From CBDFKF01 sp965248765 (GTDB taxonomy: Bacteria > Pseudomonadota > Alphaproteobacteria > VGEJ01): a stretch of 64,000 nt of DNA. The DNA lies in NCBI GenBank assembly GCA_965248765.1, contig CBDFKF010000004.1, positions 930,001 through 994,000 on the forward strand. Direction: 5' to 3'. Every line of letters begins with the position of its first letter. Position 1 is the first letter of the stretch. The translations under genes were made by a program, and so were the position numbers. Positions 53,548 through 61,650 of the stretch are shown here, piece by piece. The notes beneath the pieces are model-generated. The model saw nothing but the letters and a program-made list of their open reading frames with translations. It did no database searches and was not told the origin of the DNA.

Positions 53548-53652
53548 CAGCTTTCCTCCCTATCGCTGGTGACGGCTTTTGGGATCTGAAGGACGGGCAC
53601 TGTAGTCGTGGCTGCAACGCCCGCCTAGACCTCGATCGGACCTCCATCCGCG

Positions 53653-54654
53653 CTACTGCGGCGGCGGCCCCGCAAAGTGACAAGCGCCCCAATGGCCCGG
53701 TGCGAGCTCGCGGAACTCGGGTTCTTCACGTCCGCAAATCGACTCAGCGCGCGGGCAGCGCGGGTGAAAGCGGCAGCCTGATGGCGGGTGGATCGGACTC
53801 GGGATCTCGCCTTCAATGGCCTCGAACGTGCGCCGTTTGGTCGTCGGTTCCGGGATCGCCGCCAACAGCACCTCGGTGTACGGATGCAGCGGCGTCCGAA
53901 AAAGCTCCAATGTTGCAGCGACCTCGACCACCTTGCCGAGGTACATCACCGCGACGCGGTCGCAGACATACTTCACAACGCTCAGATCGTGCGAAATGAA
54001 CAGAACGCTAAGGTGATAGCGACGCTGCAGCTCCTGCATCAAATTCAGGATCTGCGCCTGCACGGAGACATCAAGCGCGGATACCGGCTCGTCGGCGATC
54101 AGGAGCTTCGGATTGAGCGCAAGTGCACGCGCAAGACCGATACGCTGGCGCTGGCCACCGCTGAATTGGTGAGGAAACCGCTGCGCGTGGGTGGGATCCA
54201 ATCCCACCGATAGCAAGAGCTCCGCCACCCGTTGGCGCACCTCTGCCCGCGAGGCCACACCATGTGTGACAAGGGGCTCGGCGACGATGCTTTGCACCGT
54301 CCAGCGCGGATCAAGCGACGCGAACGGATTCTGGAAGATCATTTGAACGTCGCGCCGTCGGCGCCTGAGTTCGCTGGGCGAGAGCGCGAACCAGTCAACG
54401 CCGTCCAGCGACACCTGCCCCGCCGTCGGCTCAATCAGACGGGCGATCAATTTCCCGGTCGTCGACTTGCCACTACCGCTCTCGCCGACCAAGCCGAATG
54501 TCTCCTCGCGACCGATGTGAAACGAGACATCGTCCACCGCGTGAACCACCAGCTTCTCTCCGAACAGACTACGAAACAGGTCCTGCCGTACGGGAAAGTG
54601 TTTGGTCAGGTTGCGGATCGTTAGCGCGGTGCTGGTGACCATTGGATCGTTCAT
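53653..54654 (-). CDS. Peptide-type ABC transporter ATP-binding protein (DppF-like)
   Basis: A 333-residue ATPase of the oligopeptide transporter class. Walker A GESGSGKSTTGK, signature FSGGQRQRIGLARAL and Walker B LLIADEPVSALD are intact, and the C-terminal Oligo_HPY region (GEIPSPIHPPSGCRFHPRCP) carries the Cys cluster. The start at 54654 (MNDPMVTS) is two bases after the partner ATPase's stop. It is the last gene of the transporter operon. Confidence 0.93.
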   Translation of the reverse strand: MNDPMVTSTALTIRNLTKHFPVRQDLFRSLFGEKLVVHAVDDVSFHIGREETFGLVGESGSGKSTTGKLIARLIEPTAGQVSLDGVDWFALSPSELRRRRRDVQMIFQNPFASLDPRWTVQSIVAEPLVTHGVASRAEVRQRVAELLLSVGLDPTHAQRFPHQFSGGQRQRIGLARALALNPKLLIADEPVSALDVSVQAQILNLMQELQRRYHLSVLFISHDLSVVKYVCDRVAVMYLGKVVEVAATLELFRTPLHPYTEVLLAAIPEPTTKRRTFEAIEGEIPSPIHPPSGCRFHPRCPRAESICGREEPEFRELAPGHWGACHFAGPPPQ

Positions 54655-54656
54655 GA

Positions 54657-55628
54657 CTACCCGTCGAACAGATGGCAAGCCACTTGGCGCCCGCCCGCTA
54701 GACCGCGGAGTACCGGGCGCTCGGTGCCGCAGCGATCGAAGGCGTGCGGGCAGCGTAGATGGAACTTGCAACCGGACGGGGGATGTATCGGATCGGCCAC
54801 CGAACCGGGTATTGGCGTTAGCTCCTGCTGGTCTGCCTCGAGCCTCGGGATCGAGCGCATGAGTCCGATCGTGTAGGGGTGCTTGGGGTCATCGAGAATG
54901 TCGTTGGTCGACGCGACCTCGATCAGATTGCCCGCATACATGACGCAGACCCGCTCGCACATTTGCGCCACAACACCGAGGTCGTGGCTGATGAGGATCA
55001 CGGCTGTGTTCGACTCACTCTCCTGCAACCGTCTCAGGAGCGCCAGAATCTGTGCCTGCACGGTGACATCGAGGGCCGTGGTCGGCTCATCGGCGATGAT
55101 AAGCGCGGGGTGAAGAACCAGCGCACAAGCGATGATGACCCGTTGCTGCATGCCGCCCGAGAACTCGTGCGGATAGTCGTTGTATCGCTCGGCCGGCCGC
55201 GGGATACCGACTTGGTTCAACATGTCGATCACGCGCTCCTTTGCCTCGGCGGGGCGAAGGTCCGTGTGATAACGAAAAACCTCGGCGATCTGATCGCCGA
55301 TCCGAAAAACCGGGTTGAGCGTGGTCGTCGGGTCCTGGAAGATCATTGCGATCCGTGAGCCGCGGATCTGGCGTACCTCCTCCGGCGTCTTGTCCAAGAG
55401 GTTGGCGCCGTCAAAAACGATCCGCCCACCGACGATGCGGCCCGGCGTTTCGATCAGTCCCATGATCGATTGGCCCGTGGCTGATTTGCCGCAACCGCTC
55501 TCGCCCACCAGGCCGACGGTCTCTCCGCGTCCCACGCTGAAACTCACATCATCGACCGCCTGAACCACACCTCGCTTCGTGCTGAAGTGTGTGACGAGGT
55601 TCTCCACCTTGAGCAAAGCGTCGGTCAT
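54657..55628 (-). CDS. Peptide-type ABC transporter ATP-binding protein (DppD-like)
   Basis: A 323-residue ATPase that pairs with the DppF-like subunit. Walker A GESGCGKSATGQ, signature FSGGMQQRVIIACAL, Walker B LIIADEPTTALD and the C-terminal Oligo_HPY segment (GSVADPIHPPSGCKFHLRCP) are all present. The start at 55628 (MTDALLKVEN) sits 13 bases after the DppC-like stop. Confidence 0.93.
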   Translation of the reverse strand: MTDALLKVENLVTHFSTKRGVVQAVDDVSFSVGRGETVGLVGESGCGKSATGQSIMGLIETPGRIVGGRIVFDGANLLDKTPEEVRQIRGSRIAMIFQDPTTTLNPVFRIGDQIAEVFRYHTDLRPAEAKERVIDMLNQVGIPRPAERYNDYPHEFSGGMQQRVIIACALVLHPALIIADEPTTALDVTVQAQILALLRRLQESESNTAVILISHDLGVVAQMCERVCVMYAGNLIEVASTNDILDDPKHPYTIGLMRSIPRLEADQQELTPIPGSVADPIHPPSGCKFHLRCPHAFDRCGTERPVLRGLAGGRQVACHLFDG

Positions 55629-55641
55629 GGGGTGCGGTGAT

Positions 55642-56571
55642 TCAAAGCTGTGCTTGCTTGGGATCGTACGTGTCGCGCAGGAAGTCGCCGAAAAGGTTGA
55701 TCGCGATCGACGTGATGAGAATAGCCAGTCCTGGTCCAAGCGCCATCCACTCGGACTCGAACAGGTAATTGCGGCCGTCGCTGATCATCACACCCCAGGA
55801 CGGCGTAGGCGGCTGAATGCCGAGACCCAGGAAGCTCAGCGCCGCCTCGAAGATGATTACCCAGGCGACATCGAGCGTTGCCATCACGACCATCGATGGG
55901 AACACATTGGGCATAATGTGCTTGACGATGATTCCAACGTCCCGGACACCGATCGACTTGGCGGCTTGCACGAACTCGAGCTCGCGCAGCTTCAAGGTCT
56001 CGCCGCGCACCAACCGCGCGTAGTTCACCCAGATAGCGACGCTGAGCGCGACCACCAGGCTCCAAAAACCCGGCCCGAAGATCGCCATGAAGATGATGGC
56101 CAGCAGGATGAACGGTATGGAAAGCTGGAAGTCCGCGAGCCGCATGATCGCCGTGTCGACAAAGCCGCCGAAATAGCCCGAGACGGCGCCAAGCGCGGAT
56201 CCCACGACCATGGCGACAAATACAACCAGGAAGCCGACCGCGACTGAGGTCTGGGTACCGAGGATTACCCGGCTAAAGATGTCGCGCCCCAGATTGTCGC
56301 ATCCGAGAATGTGAGCCCACTCGCCGCCCGCGAACACCGGGGCTAGGAAGCGGTTCGCGATGATCTGCTCGGTCGGCTCCTGTGGTAGCAGCACATCCGC
56401 AAAGATCACCACCAGCAGAACCACCACGAGCATCACGAAGCCGGACAGCCCCTTGGCGCTGCCACGAAGTTCGATGAAGAACTTGCGCCACTCGGGTACG
56501 TGCTCTTCAAGGACGACCGTATCGACAGCGGTTGTGGCGGGGCGGAGCGCCGCGTCTTCAATTGCCGACAT
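55642..56571 (-). CDS. Peptide-type ABC transporter permease (DppC-like)
   Basis: A 309-residue inner-membrane permease. Its first helix (LSGFVMLVVVLLVVIFADVLL) is followed by the periplasmic HILGCDNLGRDIFSRVILGTQ block that defines the OppC/DppC class, and the EAA loop contains EFVQAAKSIGVRDVGIIVKH. The start at 56571 overlaps the end of the DppB-like gene by 14 bases. Confidence 0.92.
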   Translation of the reverse strand: MSAIEDAALRPATTAVDTVVLEEHVPEWRKFFIELRGSAKGLSGFVMLVVVLLVVIFADVLLPQEPTEQIIANRFLAPVFAGGEWAHILGCDNLGRDIFSRVILGTQTSVAVGFLVVFVAMVVGSALGAVSGYFGGFVDTAIMRLADFQLSIPFILLAIIFMAIFGPGFWSLVVALSVAIWVNYARLVRGETLKLRELEFVQAAKSIGVRDVGIIVKHIMPNVFPSMVVMATLDVAWVIIFEAALSFLGLGIQPPTPSWGVMISDGRNYLFESEWMALGPGLAILITSIAINLFGDFLRDTYDPKQAQL

Positions 56572-57553
56572 AGCGAATCCTCGGATCGACCTCGCGATAG
56601 ACGATGTCGATCGCAATGTTGATGAACACGAACAGCCCCCCGATCATCACGACGATCGCCTGAATCAACGGGTAATCGCGCCAAAACACGGCTTGTACCG
56701 CAAGCCTTCCAACGCCCGGCCACGCAAAGACGTTCTCTATGACGAACGTGCCGCCCATCAGGTACCCGAGCTGCAGGCCGATGATCGTGATCGCCGGGAT
56801 CATTGCGTTGCGAAACGCATGTCTGAGATAGACGACCCGGTCGGGCAGACCCTTGGCCTTGGCGAACAGTATGAAGTCCTGCCGGATGACATCGAGCATC
56901 GCGGACCGGGTAAGCCGCGCATTCCACGCCGTGACAGAAAACGCGAGAGCGATCGTCGGCAAGATGATGTACTTGAAACTCTTCCAGAAGATGCCGAAGT
57001 CGAGGTTCACGATCGCTTCCCATATCGCGTACGGGAGGAAGTCGCCGCGGCCTGCGGATGGCAACCAGAAGAGATCTACCGAGAAAACTAGAATGAGGAG
57101 GATGCCGAGCACAAAACTCGGGATCGAGACACCCAGGATCGCGATCACCGAGCCGCCATAGTCGACCGCGCTGCCTTGACGTAAAGCCGTAATAATGCCG
57201 ATGGGGATGGCGATCAGGACGGCCAAGACCATCGACAGAATCGTGAGTTCGAGGGTCGCCGGCAGCCGTTCCAGAACAAGCTGCGTCGTCGGCACATGGA
57301 AGCGGATCGACTGACCCAGATCGCCTTGCACGGCACCAACGAGGTAGGTCGCGAACTGCTCGTGCACGGGGCGCGTCAGACCGAGCTGCTCGCGCAGCCG
57401 CTCTTTGTCTTCCTCCGTGATGCCAGGATTGCCGGCAGCCATCACGTCCACCGGGTCGCCGGGGATCAACTTGATGATGATCGAGACGAAAAAGATCACG
57501 CAGATGATCACGAACACCGCGTAGATCAACCGTCGGACGATGAAGCTCAGCAT
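56558..57553 (-). CDS. Peptide-type ABC transporter permease (DppB-like)
   Basis: A 331-residue permease beginning MLSFIVRRLIYAVFVIICVI, with the class features GDPVDVMAAGNPGITEED, LRQGSAVDYGGSVIAILG and an EAA loop (LFAKAKGLPDRVVYLRHAFR). About six hydrophobic helices are visible. It is separated from the binding-protein gene upstream by 243 bases containing a long hairpin. Confidence 0.92.
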   Translation of the reverse strand: MLSFIVRRLIYAVFVIICVIFFVSIIIKLIPGDPVDVMAAGNPGITEEDKERLREQLGLTRPVHEQFATYLVGAVQGDLGQSIRFHVPTTQLVLERLPATLELTILSMVLAVLIAIPIGIITALRQGSAVDYGGSVIAILGVSIPSFVLGILLILVFSVDLFWLPSAGRGDFLPYAIWEAIVNLDFGIFWKSFKYIILPTIALAFSVTAWNARLTRSAMLDVIRQDFILFAKAKGLPDRVVYLRHAFRNAMIPAITIIGLQLGYLMGGTFVIENVFAWPGVGRLAVQAVFWRDYPLIQAIVVMIGGLFVFINIAIDIVYREVDPRIRYVGN

Positions 57554-57692
57554 CTATGGCACCTTGCCGGGCCTCGTCGGACGTGCGACCGCAGTCGCGG
57601 GTCATGGGACACCATTGTCGACATCAACGGTAAAGCGACCCCGGGCCTGCGCACAATGAGCGCACGAGACCGGCCGTTGTCGTTGAAGGAAC

Positions 57693-57731
57693 CCTCTTCT
57701 CCCTACCCCACGGCCGGGAAGGGAGAAGAGG
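57693..57731. repeat. 12-bp-stem inverted repeat between binding protein and permease genes
   Basis: CCTCTTCTCCCT / AGGGAGAAGAGG with a 15-base loop, perfect over 12 pairs. It lies in the intergenic space of the transporter operon and could stabilise or attenuate the transcript after the abundant binding protein. The pyrimidine/purine arms also resemble dispersed palindromic repeats, but only this copy is seen. Confidence 0.7.
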
Positions 57732-57796
57732 ACCGCCTAATGCCGGTACCGATGACCCAGACGGGTTGGGTCACGGCTGCGCGAGCTGGAACTAAA

Positions 57797-59434
57797 TCAC
57801 GTATCCAGCCAGATCTCCTGGAGGTGGTGGAAGCCGACCACGTCGAGCTCGAGCCCCATCACCTCTTCCCTCATGGCCGCGACGTAGGTGCCCTCCCACA
57901 GATTCACCCAGTACGCCTGATCGATGATGATCTCCTGCATGCGGTGCAGCGCTTCCCTGCGCTTCTCGGGGTCGAACGAGGTGCGTTGCGTGTTGTTCAG
58001 CTCATCGAGCTCGGCGTTCTCGTGGAACGACCAGTTCAACCCGCCACCAGTGATGAAGAACGGATAGATCAGATCTGGATCACTGTAGGTGTAGTAGCAG
58101 AACGTGATGTCATACTCGCCCTTGCCTGCGAGGGCGAACCACTCTGCCACGGGGTAGTTACTGATCTCCAACTGGAGGCCGACCTTCGCCAGATCTTCCT
58201 GAATGATTTGGAAGTGATTGGAGAAGCTGTCGATGCCCAGGAACGTCACTGTTTGACCTTCCGCAACGCCTGCTTCTTTCAGGAGTGCCTTGGCTTTCTC
58301 GGGGTCGTAGTTGTAGTCGAGCTCGGCCGCCTTGGGGTGGTATTGGGCGTACGACGAGGCGACGGCGCTCGTCCCGGGCTTGCCTTCGCCGTCAAGAGCC
58401 AACGCAATGATCTTCTGCTTGTCGATCGCATGGTTGATCGCACGGCGCACCCGGATGTCGTCGAACGGCGGCCGCTTGGTGTTCATCATCGCCTCAAAGA
58501 CACCGACGGCGGGCCGACTGAATGTCTTGATGCCTGGCGTTGCGCCGAGACGCTTGAGTTTATCCGGCGGCACCGATTCGGTCCCGGAAATGGCGTCAAC
58601 CTCGCCGGTGGTCAGCGCGGCAAGCCGTGTCGCCTCTTCCGGGATCACCACGTACTCGACGCTATCGAGATAGGGTAGCCCCTGGTTGGCGTACCAGGTC
58701 GTCGCCCAGTTGTGCTCCTCATTGCGCTCGAGCTTGATGCCCTGGTCGGGGTCCCAATTCACGAACCTGAACGGGCCTGTACCGACCGGGTTGCGGCCAT
58801 ATTGATCGCCGTGCTTCTCGACCGCCGCCCGGCTGATCGGCGCGCAATAGGAATAGCTCAAGCCCACCCACAGCGGCACGAACGGATCCTTGTAGTTGTA
58901 GGCGATGGTCATGCTGTCCATGACCTCGACGCCCGCCGTCGGCCCGTACATCCACGAGGTCGGCGAGGCCGTCTCGGGATTAACATGCCGATTGTACGAC
59001 CAGGCGACCCCCTCGGCGTCGAAGGGGCTTCCGTCATGGAACTTGAGGCCGGGCCGAAGCTTGAAGACGACCGTCTTGTTATCGTTCGTGAACTCCCAGC
59101 TCTCAGCGGATCCAGGGTAGAGGTTGCCTTTCTCGTCGAGGTAGATCAGCGCATCGTAGATCTGCCACATGATCTCGTGAGCGACGAGAAGTGTGGTCTT
59201 CTGCGGATCTAGCGTATCGGACTCCTGGCCGCGAGCAATGCGGAGATGACCGCCCGACTTCTGCGCCAACGCGCGCCGGGCGCCGGTCACTGTGCCCGCG
59301 AGCGCGGCGCCGCCTAGTGCGGCCGCGCCGCCCTGCATGAACCCGCGGCGGGACTGCGCCCACTGGCGGACATACTCGTAGGCCTTCTCCTCGAACGTCA
59401 TCTCTTCGGTCGGTTTCGTCGGCTTGTCGCCCAT
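57797..59434 (-). CDS. Peptide-type ABC solute-binding protein, Tat-exported
   Basis: A 545-residue family 5 solute-binding protein, first gene of the transporter operon. It has a twin-arginine-like signal (SRRGFMQGGAAALGGAALAG) and mature landmarks ESDTLDPQKTTLLVAHEIM, FKLRPGLKFHDGSPFDAEGV and RVRRAINHAIDKQKI. The start at 59434 is chosen for its 9-base spacing from GGGAG; nearby ATGs at 59440 and 59443 are possible. It is divergent from the serine hydrolase and dimethylformamidase-like genes, so its ligand may be a peptide or amide. Confidence 0.9.
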   Translation of the reverse strand: MGDKPTKPTEEMTFEEKAYEYVRQWAQSRRGFMQGGAAALGGAALAGTVTGARRALAQKSGGHLRIARGQESDTLDPQKTTLLVAHEIMWQIYDALIYLDEKGNLYPGSAESWEFTNDNKTVVFKLRPGLKFHDGSPFDAEGVAWSYNRHVNPETASPTSWMYGPTAGVEVMDSMTIAYNYKDPFVPLWVGLSYSYCAPISRAAVEKHGDQYGRNPVGTGPFRFVNWDPDQGIKLERNEEHNWATTWYANQGLPYLDSVEYVVIPEEATRLAALTTGEVDAISGTESVPPDKLKRLGATPGIKTFSRPAVGVFEAMMNTKRPPFDDIRVRRAINHAIDKQKIIALALDGEGKPGTSAVASSYAQYHPKAAELDYNYDPEKAKALLKEAGVAEGQTVTFLGIDSFSNHFQIIQEDLAKVGLQLEISNYPVAEWFALAGKGEYDITFCYYTYSDPDLIYPFFITGGGLNWSFHENAELDELNNTQRTSFDPEKRREALHRMQEIIIDQAYWVNLWEGTYVAAMREEVMGLELDVVGFHHLQEIWLDT

Positions 59435-59577
59435 GGCCATCATCTCCCTAACGTGCTGGCGGTGATCCCGGGTATTCTTCGGTTCAACGGCCCTCGCCCA
59501 CCCGTGGTTTCGCCGCAGTGGGTTCGACGCTATCAAAATGGCCCAAACGCCACAAGCGTTGGCTCGGGAGATGCTAC

Positions 59578-61176
59578 ATGACAGCAGAAGCAGAACGCGT
59601 GGACGCTCTGTTCACGGAATGGGACAGCTCGGATCAGCCGGGCGCGGTACTAGCCGTTGTCCGCGACGGCAAGGTCGTGCACAAAAACGCGTTTGGCATG
59701 GCGAGCATCGAGCACGGCATCGCGAACGGGCCAGACACGCGATTCCGCATCGCCTCAGTGAGCAAACAATTCCTCGTCACGGTCGTCATGATGCTTGTTG
59801 GCGAAGGGAAGCTCGCCCTCACCGATACCCTTCGCCAACACGATCCCGAGCTTGCTGATTGGGCGGATCGAGTGACGCTCCGGCACGCGCTTAGCATGAA
59901 CAGTGGCGCGCGGGATTTCCTCGACATCCTCGATTGGTCCGGCGCCGGACTCGAACGCCCGGTCACCGACGCCGATATCCGCGGCTTCATCCTCGACCAG
60001 CGCAACCTCAACTACACGCCGGGCGAGATGTTCATCTACACGAACACTGGCTACCTACTAGTCAACCAGCTCGTCGAGCGGATTGAGAACAAGTCGATGG
60101 CAGAGGTGTTGATCGAGCGCATCTTCGATCCGCTGGGCATGGATCGGACGCGCCTTATCGGCGACTGGCACGACCTTGTATCAGGCCTGGCGACGCCTCA
60201 CCTAAGGATGCCGTCCGGACATTATGCTCGCGCCGCGCTCGGCCCGCCCATTCACTGCGAGGGCGGCCTTGTTTCCACGCTTGAGGACCTACTCAAGTGG
60301 GAGCGCAACTTCGCCGATCCCAAGGTCGGAAGCAAGGCGATCTTCGATCAGATGGCTGATCCCATGCCGTACAACAACGGCACAGCCGCGCGCTATGGGA
60401 TGGGGCTCCAGCGCTGGGACAACCGCGGCCAGACAGCGATCAGCCACGGCGGTCTTCTGCCGGGCTTCCGAACCGAGTTCACGCGCTATCCCGCCCTCGG
60501 GCTTTCCATCATCATCACCTGCAACATCGACGCACTGGACCCTCACGACAAGGCGCGGCGAATCGCCGATATCTACCTCGGCGACAGACTCCGGCCCATG
60601 CCCGCACCGCCGGTCGCTGCTGAGATGACCGCCCACCTTGGTCTGTACCAGGATCAAACGAACGGCGGACTCATGGAGATCGTGTGGGAAGATGATGAGC
60701 CGCGGGCCGGCGTTTATGGTGGGAAATTCCCGCTTGTTCAGTACGAGGCCGGCGTGTTCGAGTTCATGCACGGCGTCTACGACATGCAGCTCCGGTTCGA
60801 TGCCGGAGCCGATCGTATTAACGCCACGGTCAGCGGCACGCCGCACGACTTCACGCGAGTGTCGGTGGACACCCCGCAGCCCGGCGACCTCGACGCGTGT
60901 GTTGGCAAGTATCGAAGCGACGAGCTCAGCGCGGATATGCTGGTTCGGCGGAGCGATATAGGCCTTGAGCTTCGGATTCAGGGAGAGCTCGGCCGCGAAG
61001 ACTTTGTCCTCGATCCGCGTGTGCCGGACACTTTCGAAGCAGTTCAGAAGAACACGCGGTATTGGTATGCCTTCCAGCCGCTCATACGCTTTGAGCGCGA
61101 CGAGAGCGGCGCCATCGTCTGCCTCGTGGGCACCACCGATCGAGGCAAACACATAAAAGCCGAAAGAACGAACTGA
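59578..61176 (+). CDS. Serine hydrolase of the beta-lactamase/D-aminopeptidase family (S12)
   Basis: A 532-residue enzyme with the class C beta-lactamase-like catalytic domain: SVSK with Ser60 and Lys63, YTN with Tyr154 and Asn156, and HGG with His290. These positions and the two extra C-terminal beta-barrel-like domains match D-aminopeptidase (DAP), whose set is Ser62, Lys65, Tyr153, Asn155 and His287. It would cleave N-terminal D-residues or related amides. No signal peptide is seen. The start at 59578 follows GGGAG. The dimethylformamidase-like genes follow on the same strand. Confidence 0.88.
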   Translation: MTAEAERVDALFTEWDSSDQPGAVLAVVRDGKVVHKNAFGMASIEHGIANGPDTRFRIASVSKQFLVTVVMMLVGEGKLALTDTLRQHDPELADWADRVTLRHALSMNSGARDFLDILDWSGAGLERPVTDADIRGFILDQRNLNYTPGEMFIYTNTGYLLVNQLVERIENKSMAEVLIERIFDPLGMDRTRLIGDWHDLVSGLATPHLRMPSGHYARAALGPPIHCEGGLVSTLEDLLKWERNFADPKVGSKAIFDQMADPMPYNNGTAARYGMGLQRWDNRGQTAISHGGLLPGFRTEFTRYPALGLSIIITCNIDALDPHDKARRIADIYLGDRLRPMPAPPVAAEMTAHLGLYQDQTNGGLMEIVWEDDEPRAGVYGGKFPLVQYEAGVFEFMHGVYDMQLRFDAGADRINATVSGTPHDFTRVSVDTPQPGDLDACVGKYRSDELSADMLVRRSDIGLELRIQGELGREDFVLDPRVPDTFEAVQKNTRYWYAFQPLIRFERDESGAIVCLVGTTDRGKHIKAERTN

Positions 61177-61262
61177 ATGCCGAGCCACGCGCCCTGGAGC
61201 GTGGACGTGACTGCGGCCGTTGGTTATCGTGCGGACCGTGGGGAAGCGAAACGGGGAGAGTC

Positions 61263-61565
61263 ATGTACACCGTCAACCACAACATGAAGCACGTGGCCGA
61301 GGAGTTCATGCGGAACCCAATCGGCCACCACAGCCCCGAGCTGCAACGCGTACTGATGGTCTTCAGAGGCGAGCCGCTCGAGGGCAAGTACGTCCTGGTC
61401 TGCACCAAGCCGTTCCAAGAATGGACGCTGGGTCAGCTCACCGGAATTCGCGGCAAGCCCGTAAAGCTTCTGAAGGATCAGGTGTTCACGTCCATCGATG
61501 ACGCCGAGCGCGAAGTCTTCCGCCTGCGCTGGAAAAAATACACAGGTCACGAGCTCGTACTTTAG
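61263..61565 (+). CDS. dmfA1: N,N-dimethylformamidase small subunit-like protein
   Basis: A 100-residue protein (VAEEFMRNPIGHHSPELQRV, VCTKPFQEWTLGQL, DAEREVFRLRWKKYTGHEL) directly upstream of a dimethylformamidase large-subunit gene, the order of the alpha and beta chains in DMFase. It is shorter than the roughly 130-residue small chains known. GGGGAGAG precedes the ATG. The identification relies partly on position. Confidence 0.72.
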   Translation: MYTVNHNMKHVAEEFMRNPIGHHSPELQRVLMVFRGEPLEGKYVLVCTKPFQEWTLGQLTGIRGKPVKLLKDQVFTSIDDAEREVFRLRWKKYTGHELVL

Positions 61566-61650
61566 ATCGACCCGCAGGGCGTCGGTGGGGACGAGTGTGA
61601 TGCGGCTGCCGTCGTGCCGCCAGGCGAGGCGGGCGACCAGAAAGGATTGA

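Noticed and set aside
57296..58678. 460-codon plus-strand frame opposite the transporter genes
   Set aside because: Shadow frame spanning the ends of two real genes and the hairpin.
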